A stretch of DNA of 64,000 nucleotides from Cercis canadensis. Its lineage: Eukaryota > Streptophyta > Magnoliopsida > Fabales > Fabaceae. The notes under the pieces were generated by a model. It was not told where the DNA came from. It worked only from the letters and a program-made list of their open reading frames with translations, and did not search any database. The translations under genes and the position numbers were made by a program. Each line of letters opens with the position of its first letter. The stretch's first letter is position 1. The stretch is from assembly GCA_003255065.1 (NCBI GenBank), contig QAOA01006513.1, forward strand, positions 261,863-325,862, written 5' to 3'. Below, piece by piece: positions 31,441-43,647 of this stretch.

Positions 31441-32104
31441 TGAAATGTCTGCTGAAGTCAAATTTTCAAATTTTAACAGAAAGAAAGGCAGAAAACCTCC
31501 ACATACAAGCAAATCAACCAAAAAAAAAATGAGAATTTAGTATCCTAATGCACAGAAAATCAATAATTAAATATCAAATGTAACAATGTATTATAAATTG
31601 AGATAAATTGAGACTCATANATTATTAACTTATAAGAATTATTTAATGAATTGGATATTTGTGTTATAGAAATTATTTAATAAAATGGATATTTGTAAAT
31701 GGTATGTTTTAATTTTTAACAAATATTATTTAGGAAATTACTAAAAAAAAATTAAACTTAAGAAATTCTAACGGAATTCCATTCCATTGGAATTTCAAAA
31801 ACCAAAAAATAATTTTTGATTTTTTTTTAAAAATAAAAAATATTTTTTTACAAAATAATAAAAATATATTAAAAATTCCAACGGTAAAATTCCATTGGAA
31901 TTTTCATTAGAATTTTTTGTGGAAATTTTTTTTTTCAAAATCAAATTCTAGCAGTAAAATTCCGTTAGAATTCTGTTAGAATTTTGCAATTCCAACGGCC
32001 CTTTCTCTAACAACCCAAATTTTGTTGGAATTTAAAATTCTAACGGAATTTAGCAAAATTCCAACAAAAAAATTCGGTTGGAATTCAGTAATTTTCTTGT
32101 AGTG

Positions 32105-32250
32105 CGACAAGAATTGAAAGCACTGAGATATTTCACTCAGAAGCCGACAGTATTTAAAAACATCAAGATCTTTCACTCGAGAGCCAACAAGAATTTAAAA
32201 GCACCAAGATCTTTCACTCGGGAGTTGACAAGAATTTAAAACTGACGAAT
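32105..32250. repeat. Minisatellite, unit about 41 bp (right part)
   Basis: Resumes with CGACAAGAATTGAAAGCACTGA exactly after the CACTA element, continuing the array that stops at 27,088, and fades into the next repeat family at about 32,240. Confidence 0.85.
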
Positions 32251-34265
32251 TGACAAGCCTTGACCGAACTATCAAGTAAATGCAAAATGAAAACCTCGAC
32301 CGGACTGTCGAGTGATAAAATTGAAATTGGAAGGAAATTCTAAAATTTCTGACAAACCGTCAGACTTTGATCGAACTGTCTAGTAAATGTGAATGAAAAC
32401 CTCAACTTGACTGTCAAGTGACGAAATTGAAATTGGAAAGAAATTTTAAAATTTCTGACGGACCGTCAAACCTTGATCGAGTTGTCAAGTAAATGCAAAA
32501 TGAAACTTCGACTGGACTGTCGAGTTGATTGAAATTAAGATTGGCAAGAAATTTTAAAACTTTGACGGACCGTTAGACCTTGACCGAACTGTCAAGTAAA
32601 TGCAAAATAAAAACTTCAATTGGACTATCGAATGATAAAATTGAGATTGACAAGAAATTTTAAAACTCTGACGGACCGTCAGACCTTAACCGAACTGTCA
32701 AGTAAATGCAAAATGAAAACTTTGACTGGACTATCGAGTTGACTGAAATTGAGATTGGCATGAAATTTTAAAACTCTGACGGATCGTCAGATCTTGACCA
32801 AACTGTCAAGTAAAATGCAAAATCAAAACTTCAACTAGACTGTCGAGTTGACTGAAATTGGGATTCGCATGAAATTTTAAAACTCTGACGGACCGTCAGA
32901 CCTTGACCGAACTGTCAAGTAAAATGCAAAATGAAAACTTCGATTAGACTGTCGAGTTGACTGAAATTGAGATTGACATTGAAATTTTAAAACTCTAACA
33001 GACCGTCAGACCTTGACCGAACTGTTAAGTAAATGCAAAATGAAAGCCTCAATTAGACTGTCAAGTTGACTGAAATTGAGATTGACATTGAAATTTTAAA
33101 ACTCTGACGGACCGTCAGACCATGACCGAACTATCAAGTAAATGAAAAATGAAAACTTTGACTGGACTGCCAATTGATAAAATTGAGATCGACATTGAAA
33201 TTTTAAAACTCTGACGTACCGTCAGACATTGACTGAACTATCAAGTAAATACGAAATGAAAGCCTCGATTAGACTCTCGAGTTGACTGAAATTGAGATTG
33301 ACATTGAAATTTTAAAACTCTGACGGACCATCAGACCTTAACCGAACTGTCAAATAAATGCAAAATGAAAACTTTGACTGGACTGTCGACTGATAAAATT
33401 AAGATTGGCATGAACTTTTAAAACTTTGACAGATCGTCAGACCTTGACCAAACTGTCAAGTAAAATGCAAAATGAAAACTTCGACTAGACTATCGAGTTG
33501 ACTGAAATTGAGATTGGCATGAAATTTTAAAACTCTGACAGACCGTCAGACCTTGACCAAACTGTCAAGTAAAATGCAAAATGAAAACTTCGATTAGACT
33601 GTCGAGTTAACTGAAATTGAGATTGACATTGAAATTTTAAAACCCTGACGGACCGTCAGACCTTGACCGAACTGTCAAGTAAATGCAAAATGAAAGCCTT
33701 AATTAGATTGTCAAGTTGACTGAAATTGAGATTGACATTGAAATTTTAAAACTCTGACGGACCGTCAGACCATGATCGAACTGTCAAGTAAATGAAATGA
33801 AAACTTTGACTGGACTGCCAAGTGATAAAATTGAGATTGACATTGAAATTTTAAAACTCTGACAAACCGTTAGACTTTGACCGAACTGTCAAGTAAATAT
33901 AAAATGAAAGCCTCGATTAGACTGTTGAGTTGACTGAAATTGAGATTGACATTGAAATTTTAAAACTCTGGCAGACCATCAGACCTTGACCGAACTGTCA
34001 AGTAAATGTAAAATGAAAACTTTGACTGGACTGTCGAGTGATAAAATTAAGATTGGCATGAACTTTTAAAACTCTGACGGACCGTCAGACCTTGACCCGA
34101 ACTGTCAAGTAAAATGCAAAATGAAAACTTCGACTGGACTGTCAAGTGTTAAAATTAAGATTGGCATGAAATTTTAAAAACTCATACGGACCATCAGACC
34201 TTGACCGAATTGTCAAGTAAATGTAAAATGGAAACCTCAACTAAACTGTCAAGTTGACTGAAATG
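32250..34265. repeat. Minisatellite, unit about 110-120 bp, about 17 copies
   Basis: Unit landmarks: CTGACGGACCGTCAG, CTTGACCGAACTGTCAAGTA, AATGAAAACTTCGACTGGAC, TGTCGAGTTGACTGAAATTG, and GAAATTTTAAAACT. Units alternate between two lengths and two variants (GATTAGACTGTCGAG and GACTGGACTGTCGAG), hinting at a higher-order repeat. The array ends at 34,265 with TTGACTGAAATGG. Located in the Tat-like LTR/leader region. Confidence 0.85.
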
Positions 34266-34286
34266 GTAATGAATGAGTTTTAATTC

Positions 34287-34378
34287 TTTTCTCTTTTTTT
34301 TTTTTTGTTTTGAAAATTTAATCTCAAANCTTTTCTCTTTTTTTTTTTTGTTTTGAAAATTTAATCTCAAAGAACTCA
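34287..34378. other. Duplicate flanking a single N (likely assembly overlap)
   Basis: CTTTTCTC-poly(T)-GTTTTGAAAATTTAATCTCAAA occurs before and after the N at 34,329. Assembly overlap at a poly(T). Confidence 0.7.
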
Positions 34379-34688
34379 ATGACTAAAAGACATTTAATGA
34401 GTCTAAAGATGCAACATGACTTGCTTGTTCAAAGAAGATTTAACCCAATCAAAATTTACCCCAATTTGAAGCCTTTTGTTTTATAACCAAACAATGAAGC
34501 ATGCCATTTAAGCTCACTTGATTTGAGATTATAGTGTACTTATCAATCTATGGCCCTTAGTTGCCATGAAAACTTTGAGAGCATTTCCTTCTAAACTTTT
34601 TCACTTGAACTCCTCCGAACACTCATCATGCAGATCTTGTAATTACTTTAGAGCAAATTCATGACCCGAACAAAATACGATGTCTACA
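34379..34688 (-). repeat. Tat/Ogre-like LTR start (minus strand)
   Basis: On the minus strand the sequence begins TGTAGACATCGTATTTTGTT at 34,688 and continues with CGGGTCATGAATTTGCTC, a typical LTR start for the group. The sequence to the right of 34,688 is a different element. Confidence 0.5.
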
Positions 34689-36504
34689 GTGGGACAATAC
34701 ATATTTAGTAATGAAGGTCATTTACTGCTTGCTACACCTCAAATTTTTGAACATAGTGATGTGTTTAGATGTGGGAAGGAGGATTTTATTCCTTGAAGGG
34801 GTTCAAGCGAGTCCCTCTGAGTAGTTGTAATATTTCTCAAGCCAAGTTCTCGTTAAGTCTCTTTGGTGAGGAGGTATTGGGTGCAGTACGACAAGTGTGG
34901 GTTGGCTTTGTGTTGGAAGTCAAGGCCTTAGACAACGGCTTCAATTTGGGCACCAAACACAATATCTGAGTTAGGTCAAATATATTTGACTTCATCTTAC
35001 TTTGGCACTTCTTTTAAATTTGTGTTTTTGTTTGTTTTTATCTCTCATGTAAAGATATGGATTATTAATGGGCTAAGGAGTTTGTTTTGACACCTAAGAA
35101 ATGTACCAACTTCTCTACTTCTAGATGGATGCACATTTCAATTATGCATTTTATTTGAGGTTGTGTAAATTTGTATTGCATCTTCATTCTTCACAACCTT
35201 AAATTTATTATTAAAGGAATATTTTACCCTTTGTGAAGTGAAAAGCTCTTCTCTCATTTTTATATGAGTTTTGCACTGCATTTGCCTCTTTCCCACCAAG
35301 TCCCCAAACTTCTACTTCTGAAATCAAAGCTTCAATAGGAAGGAAACCCTGAAACATAACATAAGCCCACAACAACTCAGAAAAAAAAAATCAAGTAATG
35401 GACATATGCAGTTCATCATTGGCCGTAATACTTTTAGCAAATCCCATTCTCTGTTGTCCTAATAACTTTTTCATTTCAAAATCTCTTATGAACTTTGTGT
35501 TTACCAGAAACATCATCATAGGACCAATTTTTAAATTGCCCAGCCATGGAAGAGTTCTCTAGATCACTATCCGCAAATATTTCATAAACAGTCTGAGCAT
35601 TTAATTAGAATATAGTTATAAATATTAACACTTCGAGTCTTTGTGGCAATAAAGTTGTACCTAAGCTGGAAGGAGGGAACCGTTCTGGTAAGTCTTTGTG
35701 GCAATAAACAATATGTGTATTTCACTATTGCCATTATAGTGTATTTAGTTACAAAACATGGAGCTAGTTTGCTGTCGTTTCACATTCTCAACCTTCTTGA
35801 ATTGGAGCATGTAAGGAAATATATACAGACAAATGTGTCCTTTACTTCAAGATTCAATTTTTATTCGATGCACTTAATTTTTTATTCTTTTTTCAATTAA
35901 GATTTCACTCGACCCTTACTAGTATTTTAGAATTCACACCATTAATAATATATATAGTCATGTTTAACCAAAATGGAGTACTACAAACTGTTTCATCTCA
36001 TGTAAAAATATAGCCAATTATTGTTCTATGATCTTAGTCTCAAAAAATAATCTGAGAATCCACTATGCACCAAAAAGCACCCCAAAAATGAAACAACTTG
36101 ACAGTCAAAAGCTATGGTGATCCTTCAAGATAATCACCTGTATCAGAATCTTCAACAACATGCATGAAATGACAAACAATTTATACTTTAATTAACCATA
36201 TCAGCTTAAAAAATTATATTAGCTTAAAAAATTAACATTTTGATATTGAGTACAAACCAGAATATCATATAGTTAGACTAGCTTCTAGTTTGTCCCCAGT
36301 TTTGGCAATTACATTAATCCTTGAGTGTTGTATTCTTTCATGACCAAGTCCACAGCTAGCTGCACCCTTGATATCTCACTTACTTATTTTGCATACATAA
36401 CAAATTAGAACCCCTGGATTGTTTAGTTAGACTGTTTATCCCAAGTCCCACATCAACAACATGAAGTCTATACAAGCAAATCATATTCTAATTTTTAGGA
36501 ATAC
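34689..36504. other. Interval between the Tat-like block and the Ulp1-like pseudogene
   Basis: 34,690-34,970 has coding-like text on the plus strand (YIFSNEGHLLLATPQIFEHS in one frame, then a stop) that could be the continuation of the element interrupted at 13,890, but I could not assign it. 34,970-36,504 is AT-rich with no gene seen. Confidence 0.3.
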
Positions 36505-36943
36505 CTCAATCTTGTAAGTATCGTCTCCCCGATACTTTCTCATCCATTCGCAAACCCATAAGCCACAATCCAGGCTCCCCTTAGACTGGTGAAGGACTCC
36601 ATCCGAGATTTCCACATCATAATTCCCAATTTTTGGAACATCATGAACAACCCCCTCATAAAAAAACTTCCATGTGAAACATATTCTCCATGAATATAGC
36701 CTACAAATGAAATGAAATTATAGTTTATTTTGTGCAAAAGCACCAGAAGCTGAGATATTAAATGTATTTTATAAATCTTAAAATCAAAGAATACTCACCA
36801 TATCCTTAAATCTGTGATAACTGACGGTCTTGACTATCCTTATCTTCACATGGTGCAGAGTCAAGATAAGTAATGCTACAGTTCACTATGTCAATGATCA
36901 TAAGGTACCAATGGTGGCCACCATCATTCAACAGAATGAATAC
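36505..36943 (-). pseudogene. Ulp1-like catalytic exons (His, Asp, Cys retained)
   Basis: 36,943-36,799 encodes VFILLNDGGHHWYLMIIDIV then YLDSAP: the His-Trp pair and the Asp about 17 residues later match the C48 catalytic His and Asp. A short intron follows, then 36,703-36,505 encodes DGVLHQSKGSLDCGLWVCEW, with the Gln and the catalytic Cys in the Q-x(n)-DCG context. Introns have GT and AG borders (GTGAGT at about 36,798; GTATTCC at 36,504). A TAA lies near the end of the first exon, just before the intron. Confidence 0.75.
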
Positions 36944-39721
36944 CTGTGACATCAAAATCTTCACAAATTTAGTTTAAATAGACACGTCATACAAATATGT
37001 TAATAGTAAGCTAATTTAAAATAAAGCTTGTAAATTAAGCTACTGTGGACATGAATTTATCCTTATAGTATTTAACTGCCTTCTCTGGTGTGATGTTGAA
37101 GTTCAAGACTCTTCTCTGCAAATTCACCGGTATGTTTAGTATTTGTTGTTAAACATTTCATTGAAAATAAATAGAGTATGTTGATGCTCACCACAAAGTC
37201 ATAGGGTATGAAATTCTTTGTGCAGTACAAGTGTTTCCTCATAAGTAAGCATGCATGGTACCAATGTCATGATCTACAATTGAAAGAATTAACCAGAGAT
37301 TAATGCAATAGTATACGAGTTGACTTTCTGATTCATGAGATTAATTAAATACAACAAAATAGGAGCAATAGTGTGCAGAACCTCTCTGGTGCTTCTATGA
37401 CAACATGATCAATGAGCCATTCTCTGTAGCCAGCAATGTAATCATAAATATATCTCCTAAAAATATGCAACATGATGTTTTCAATATTAGGAAGCTATAA
37501 AGATATTGCAAAACAAGTGATATGTGTATACCCAAATAAACTAAAACGATATGATAAAAAGTGTGGGGTGTTGAAAAACACTAAACTAAACAGTTTACAC
37601 ATGAAGAAGGTATAGAGATATGGCAGAACATGTGAGATCATTTGAAAAAAAAATATAAAAGGATCCTTCGTTAAAGTGTAAGGTGCCAAAAAAATATACT
37701 AAACTGTTTAAAAACGAATTAATCTTCAATGATTTGAGAGAGAGTGTGGGGTGCTAAAATACCACACTATCCTAAGAAGATTTTACCCTCCCAAAAAAAA
37801 AATTAAAGAAAACAAGATCTTATCTCAATAAAGAAGAGGAGAACATGCATATACAACAAGATACTATTCTATTTTTTTTCACTAGACATAGAAAGATTAT
37901 TACACAAACTACAATTCTAATACATGTTACTTTCCATGTCATGCCTGCATCATTGTGCATTTTAAAAACTCCAAATAATCTGGATTCAGATTTCCCCTTC
38001 TAGTAAGCACTAGCATCAATGACATGCATTATTTTTCTATCTCAAGAAATGAGATTATGTGTATTTTTAACATTTCAAAAGAGTCAACCAAGTCAAGGAT
38101 CAGACTCCCTTTGTTCATTCTGATCCAATTTATTTGTTCAATTCCCAATATCATAAGTCTCACATTCTTGAATGAATTTTAACCATAAAAGCCAAGAAGA
38201 TATCAACCACAGAAATGAGATTATGATTTTGTACTTCCTCTATTTGGAGATATTCCTAGTACTCTCTTAGTCCTAGCAAAACTCAATACTACTACAAGTG
38301 TTAAATTTAAAATATGGCTGAATAGTTTAGATCATTTGAAAAAAAGAAAGATAAAAAGATCCTTTGTGAAAGTGTGAGATGCTGAATAAAATATACTAAA
38401 CAATTTGAAAAAAAAATCTTAAAGGATAGGAGAGAAGGTGTGGAATGCTGAAATACAACACTGTTATGAGAGCTATAACCATCCATAAAACAAAATAAAA
38501 AAATAATATTATTGGGGATAACATACATACACAACAAGATACTATTGTGAGATTTTTCAACTAAATTTAGTTATATGTCAAAACAGGTGAGATCATTTGA
38601 AAAGAAAATTGATAAAAAAAAATTCTTATACTAAACAGTTTATACATAAATCTTATAAAAATATGTCAAATCCACAAAGGCAATGTGTTATATGTGTTAC
38701 CCCATTGGAAGCACGTTGGAGAAAATGTATTCAGCAACTGCTCTCTCTATTTCAATTAGCCTCACACGTGCTATTGACAATAAACTGGACATCACTTCCT
38801 GCCATTACGTTAAATAGGAGCATGTTGATCATGAAATAATTTTTTTATCCATAATATCAGCCAATTCACACTTAAGGCATGTAAAAAAATCATTGCAACT
38901 AAATTTTGATCGTTCTACTTACATCAGATGGATGATCGATATGAACTGAGCCTTTGGCTGAACTATCTTTCTGGTCTACAATGTTAGTTTTGCAGGTAGC
39001 TGTCAAACCACCAGGTGTGCTTGATGAAAACAACCTCCTACCAACTGGAAACTTTTCACCACTGTGGAGAACCTGCAAATTGAAACAAGTGGATTATGAA
39101 AAAAATTATTGTTTATTATATCTCAATAATAAAAGACATTGTTATGAAACAAAATGATATTACATCAAAATTATTTCAAAATATTGGTCAAGGGTCCACT
39201 GGATTAAGACAAGATTGTTTCCCACCACATGGTGTCTCCCTAGAAGGTTGGGATGCATTCCTTTTCAGAGTTCACAGATTATAGTCATGTCTTCTTGTTT
39301 TCTTGATGGGCACATTGACCTTCTTAGATGCAACATTTACAATGCATTCTCCAGTTGCTAGCGACCCTCGAACCTATAAGTGTGGAATAGTTTTTTTTTT
39401 TTTTTTTATATATAAAGCATGTAATAATGTAGTATTCATCTATATGGGTGAATCCAAATATTTAACAAAAATAATATTAAACCTAATCCTTTGCCACATT
39501 GAGGGTTGTGGTTTTTATTGACTGAGACTCAATCAAACTGGAATAGTATTGCAACAACCCATTCACTGTCCTTTCCAATACATTAACCCATTTGCACAAC
39601 TTCTACATAATTTGTACATAACTAGTATCATTATACAATGGAGAAACATAACCAGTAACTCCAAAAGCTTTCTAATTGTAAGGAGAAATATTTGCAAAAG
39701 ATGGCTTTAATACCCGAACAT

Positions 39722-40086
39722 AATTTGGTATAAGAGAATATTCACTGAACTCTGCCTGAGCAATTACTTTTACCTGAAAGGTTAGAACTATTTAAATAAT
39801 GATTTTTGTGGTGAAGAGAACCCATTCAATTTCCAAATTTAACCCAGTGTTCTTACTTTGGTAGTTCCTAATCCACCTTTCTACTTAACCCATTTTGCAA
39901 GTTNAATTTGGTATAAGAGAATATTCACTGAACTCTTCCTGAGCAATTACTTTTACCTGAAAGGTTAGAACTATTTAAATAATGATTTTTGTGGTGAAGA
40001 GAACCCATTCAATTTCCAAATTTAACCCAGTGTTCTTACTTTGGTAGTTCCTAATCCACCTTTCTACTTAACCCATTTTGCAAGTT
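39722..40086. other. Duplicate flanking a single N (likely assembly overlap)
   Basis: 39,722-39,903 and 39,905-40,086 are nearly identical with an N at 39,904. Part of an exon is thereby shown twice. Confidence 0.8.
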
Positions 40087-40210
40087 TCCTTACTAGCTTA
40101 TCGTTCCAATAATATGCTGGGAGCTTCTGTGTAGATATCATTCTTGGTATAGTCCCACATAACATTACATTTTTAGCATATAAAATATGCACCCCATAAT
40201 TGAAGATGGA

Positions 40211-40752
40211 TTAATTACTCTTCCTCATAAACATTGTGAATAAAAATAAATGAAATTTGTTAGTCCATAAGAGATTTAAGATAAATACCACTAGCAAATA
40301 AGCACAACCAATAACTTCCTTTGTGATACAACGCCTATAATTCATAATTCCCTCCACCAAGTAATCCCTTATGTACGTTGCCCAGTTACCTCTACATAAA
40401 TCCCCTAGATTACCAATGGAGCATGCTATTTCCTTGTGGACAAGTGTCTTGAACGTTGGTACCAAGAAACTTCTAAGGATATACAAGGTAAACTTCACAG
40501 TGAATTCTCCCATAGGTGTAGAACTAGATACCACATCTGGTAGTAACTTGTCAATATTGATGGGCCAATCAGGTAGGTTGTACAAGTAGCTCAATTTCTC
40601 TATTCTAGTTGACCGTATTCTTGAGGAGATGGTCTCTCCACCATCAGAAATTCCCAGCACATTGGTTACATCTATTGGACGAAGAGCTAGTTTCACACCA
40701 TGCACGTTAAGTGAAGATGACTCAGTGTCAAATCTGTCAACTAGCCATGTGC
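40211..40752 (-). pseudogene. N-terminal domain exon of the Ulp1-like gene, split by a solo LTR
   Basis: Encodes LCTWLVDRFDTESSSLNVHG, then KLALRPIDVTNVLGISDGGE, FTVKFTLYILRSFLVPTF and NWATYIRDYLVEGI. The order 'LRPxDVxxVLGI-DGGE ... F-LF-L-TFL-PT ... NWxxxVxDYL' is the conserved N-terminal block of transposon-linked Ulp1-like proteins. The preceding part (IDPRRRAIVATGFGEYKYHQ) lies beyond the solo LTR at 42,035-42,185, so the insertion is within coding sequence. Confidence 0.65.
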
Positions 40753-40757
40753 ATAAC

Positions 40758-42029
40758 TAATCGGACTTATCGCTAATCCAATTAAATTAAACAAAATCCC
40801 CTAATTAGAATGCAATAAAGGGCATACTCCGAGTTGTCTCTCTCAGGGAAAGCAATGTGAAATTAATAATTTCAAGATTAAGAACAGAGGATTTTTAAAA
40901 CAAATTATATTTCCAAATTGTAAAAATGCAGAATTGAACAATGATTAATTCAATTAACTAAAAATGTAACCTAGCTAAATAACCTTCAATAACTGGTTTG
41001 ATTCATCCTAGATTAACATGAGTAATCAAATCCTAATGCACAACACTGCTAATTGAGTTTAATCACAATTAAAATCTCTAATTATGACTAATTGTTCCTA
41101 CTGAGTTATCATTTAGGATTCGATTAACCACATGCAATCACAAAGACTAAGCAATTAGTGGATAAATCTAATAACCAAACATTAATTAGCATAGCTTCTT
41201 TGAATTCTGATAACAGATTAAAGATTAATCAATCTAAATTCTGTTTCCTACTTCAAAATCCATATAAATCATAAAGATCTTCATGAATCCATACAAAAAC
41301 TAAAGCAAGGTAGAAATCCAAAGAAGACAGAATTGCATTAAGTTTAATCTAATTAAGTACAAAATCTTAAAATCCAACCGATTAATTCAAGAGTCTTAGC
41401 TAGGTTACAAATGTTCTACTCCTCCATGGTCATAAAATCCAAGCTCCAATGGAGGAAGAAAACCATGGTTCAGTGAGCTCCATAATTTACAAGAGAAGAA
41501 ATGAAAACTGTCTACAAACTAGAATTCTCAGCATGAATAAAAATGCTGCCTCCCTTTAACCTAATTATAAACCCCTAATTACAATGCACACCTAAATTTC
41601 CCTAGGTTAGGTTTAAACCTCTAGACCTCAACTTCAAATAGGCCCCGCTTTTATTGGGCCTGAAATGAGGAAGTTAAGCTCAAATCTCTTCATAAAGGTC
41701 CAATCCCGGTTCCATGATCTTGGTTCTGACTTCCAGGCCAAATTTAGCCCACTGAACATCCTAATTGGCCTTGGAGGTTTGAATGAAAGCTTTAGACGAT
41801 TCTCTTAGCTTTCTTAAAAGGTAAGATTCAGAAATTTTAGACATCCAAAACTAAAGATATACCCAAAATACAGAATAGTGTCAAAAACCTAATAATGCTG
41901 AAGAAAACAATTAAGCCCAATATGAACCCAAACTTATGAAATAAGGCCAAACCCACTCAATTAAGCATTAAAAGAGATTTAAGAAGCTAGAAATAAGGGA
42001 TAATTACTACATACAAAGTGTGATTATCA
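40758..42029 (-). mobile_element. Solo LTR, Athila-like, with target duplication
   Basis: On the minus strand it runs from TGATAATCACACTTTG at 42,029 to the TCCGATTA end at 40,758, homologous to 25,158-26,502. ATAAC occurs at 40,753-40,757 and 42,030-42,034, a clean 5-bp target duplication, so this is a solo LTR left after LTR-LTR recombination. It interrupts an exon of the Ulp1-like gene. Confidence 0.9.
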
Positions 42030-42505
42030 ATAACTCCCCAGGTAACTTGGTTGATGATACTTGTATTCCCCAAAACCTGTTGCAACAATAGCTCTTCTTC
42101 TAGGGTCAATGGTGTGTGCATCCTTGATCCCCTTTATATCTGTTGCCAATCTTTGAAGGGAGCAAGTAAACAAGCTATCTTCCTGTCAAAATAAAATATA
42201 AAGTTTATAATTCCACAGCAACCATATTTCATGAATTAAGCATCTAAGTTAAGACAATAGACAATAAGACAAATGCAATTACATGCAAAGAGCAACAACA
42301 ATGACAACAATACTAATATAACTGCTTTGGAAGAAGTGAGTTCAACATTTTATAGACCATATATATTATTTTTGCTAACTACCATTTATGCAAAATTGAT
42401 ATCCTGTTAGTTTCATAAACTTTTGTTAGTCTCTTTTGGTAACTATCCTGCTATGTGTTTCTTAAACCAAATTGTTAAGAACCAAAGAGTTAGAAATTTG
42501 ATACC

Positions 42506-42508
<3 letters not shown>

Positions 42509-42543
<35 letters not shown>
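42509..42543. repeat. (TA)n microsatellite
   Basis: About 17 TA units in an intron-like part of the Ulp1-like pseudogene. Confidence 0.95.
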
Positions 42544-42544
<1 letters not shown>

Positions 42545-42840
42545 TTTTAACAGCATTAAGTGATTTCTTGAAATCAATAATCACCTTTTGAAATTGAAGT
42601 CATGTCTACCATGCAAAGTGCAACTAGTTTAGAAGGGCATCTGATAAATGTATTTCCTTGGAAAAGCGCCACAATCTATGAAGACATCAATCCAAGGGCT
42701 GGAATTGGAGTCCGTAATGGGCAATTTGGGAAAATTTTATATTATTATGAAATGGTAATTGTGCGGAATTCTGGTTTCCTATATCTAATTTATATCAAAG
42801 ACTATACTACCTTCACATTGTTATCAATGGCTAGGCTAAG

Positions 42841-43634
42841 TGTCACGGGCTGACAGGTTCACCCTTGTCAGACCGCGCGGCACTTGCGTAACTCCTCTAA
42901 GAAAGCAAGTCCGCCTCTCCCATTCGTTCCGACCCACACATGTTAAGTGACTAAGCACCCGATAATATACCCGAGGCTTGACAATAGCGTCTCCCGCAAG
43001 CACGACAATGATAGCATGCACATTATAGCATCTCACGTATTGCACACAGCAAGCAAGCCAACTCAATAGGCACGCGCACACCAAGCAAGCGTCACACACT
43101 AGTGAGCAAACATAAGGCGGCAAATATATAAGAAGAGGGGCTACTGCTTTTATTGATAGAAATGAGTGCAATACAATACATTGGCAATGTGTAAGGGAAG
43201 TAAATAGCAACACAAAGCCTACCCCTATGCTGGCACCAAGTCCCACCCCGGGTCACCTGGCACCCTCCCCCCTAAAGAGCTTAATTTGCGGATTCCCTCA
43301 TGGCAGGAGAATACATCATTTTTCCCACCCAACATAAGGCCTCCTTTTGGAGTTTCGGGTATCGAAACGCCTATTAAGAGATATGTAAATTCATCTAAAT
43401 TCACGAACTACGCGGCCATGTACTAAACACCTGCACTGGACAAGCGTAGTGAAGTGAAAAGACCAAAATACCCCCAAACTTTACGAAAATGGCAAAAATT
43501 ATACAATGGTCCGTTTGGGGTCAAATTCGGCGGGGTGCTTCTCTAGACTCCTCTTTACCTCTCTACAAAGTTTCAAATCAATCGGAGTTGTCTAGGTGCT
43601 CGAAATCTAGTTGTCACGTTTGCGGATCGTGACA
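42841..43634 (-). repeat. 3' LTR of the 4.83-kb element
   Basis: Same length as the right LTR. The minus-strand ORF across it (from 43,246) is a by-product of open text in both LTRs. Confidence 0.9.
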
Positions 43635-43647
43635 TTCTCCCCCACTT
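43635..43647 (-). promoter_or_regulatory. Polypurine tract of the 4.83-kb element
   Basis: AAGTGGGGGAGAA on the minus strand, directly upstream of the 3' LTR. Confidence 0.75.

Larger units (their letters stand above)
27089..32104. mobile_element. CACTA (En/Spm) non-autonomous element, 5,016 bp, complete ends
   Basis: The terminal inverted repeat is CACTACAAGAAAA at 27,089 and its complement TTTTCTTGTAGTG at 32,092-32,104, with CGA on both sides. Both ends carry many subterminal copies of TTCCAACGGTAATTCC-like words in both directions (27,110-27,400 and 31,760-32,090), the binding-site-like arrays of CACTA elements. The interior has no transposase. It holds a gene-like leader and exon (27,400-27,740), a 369-bp MITE (29,609-29,977) and a GGTTCGGTTCGG-rich element (31,265-31,440), so it is a non-autonomous, probably Pack-CACTA, copy. 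It is nested in a minisatellite, so it is younger than its host. Confidence 0.9.
13893..34688 (-). mobile_element. Nested remains of a Tat/Ogre-like Ty3/gypsy retrotransposon
   Basis: Minus-strand Tat-type gag at 18,402-19,788, LTR-like text at both ends and long minisatellites define this block. On the minus strand, the right end begins TGTAGACATCGTATTTTG just inside 34,688, a start typical of this group. At the left, GCGTGGGTAAGGTGTTATGC near 14,071 and GTCGCCACC near 13,961 match the usual LTR end and primer-site region. No integrase or RT was seen. It interrupts the TNP2 text at about 13,890. It was then invaded by the Athila-like block (19.86-26.50 kb) and by the CACTA element at 27,089-32,104. 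Paired LTRs and a target duplication could not be shown. Confidence 0.5.

Noticed and set aside
26503..34265. Regularly spaced repeats resembling a CRISPR array
   Set aside because: Units are contiguous, degenerate and without unique spacers, in a plant nuclear context; minisatellites.
42836..43246. 136-codon minus-strand ORF, with a 179-codon relative at 46,746-47,285
   Set aside because: Both lie in the two LTRs of the 4.83-kb element and exist because the LTRs are copies; composition (Cys, Leu, Val from a GC-richer LTR) and lack of any family match argue against a gene.
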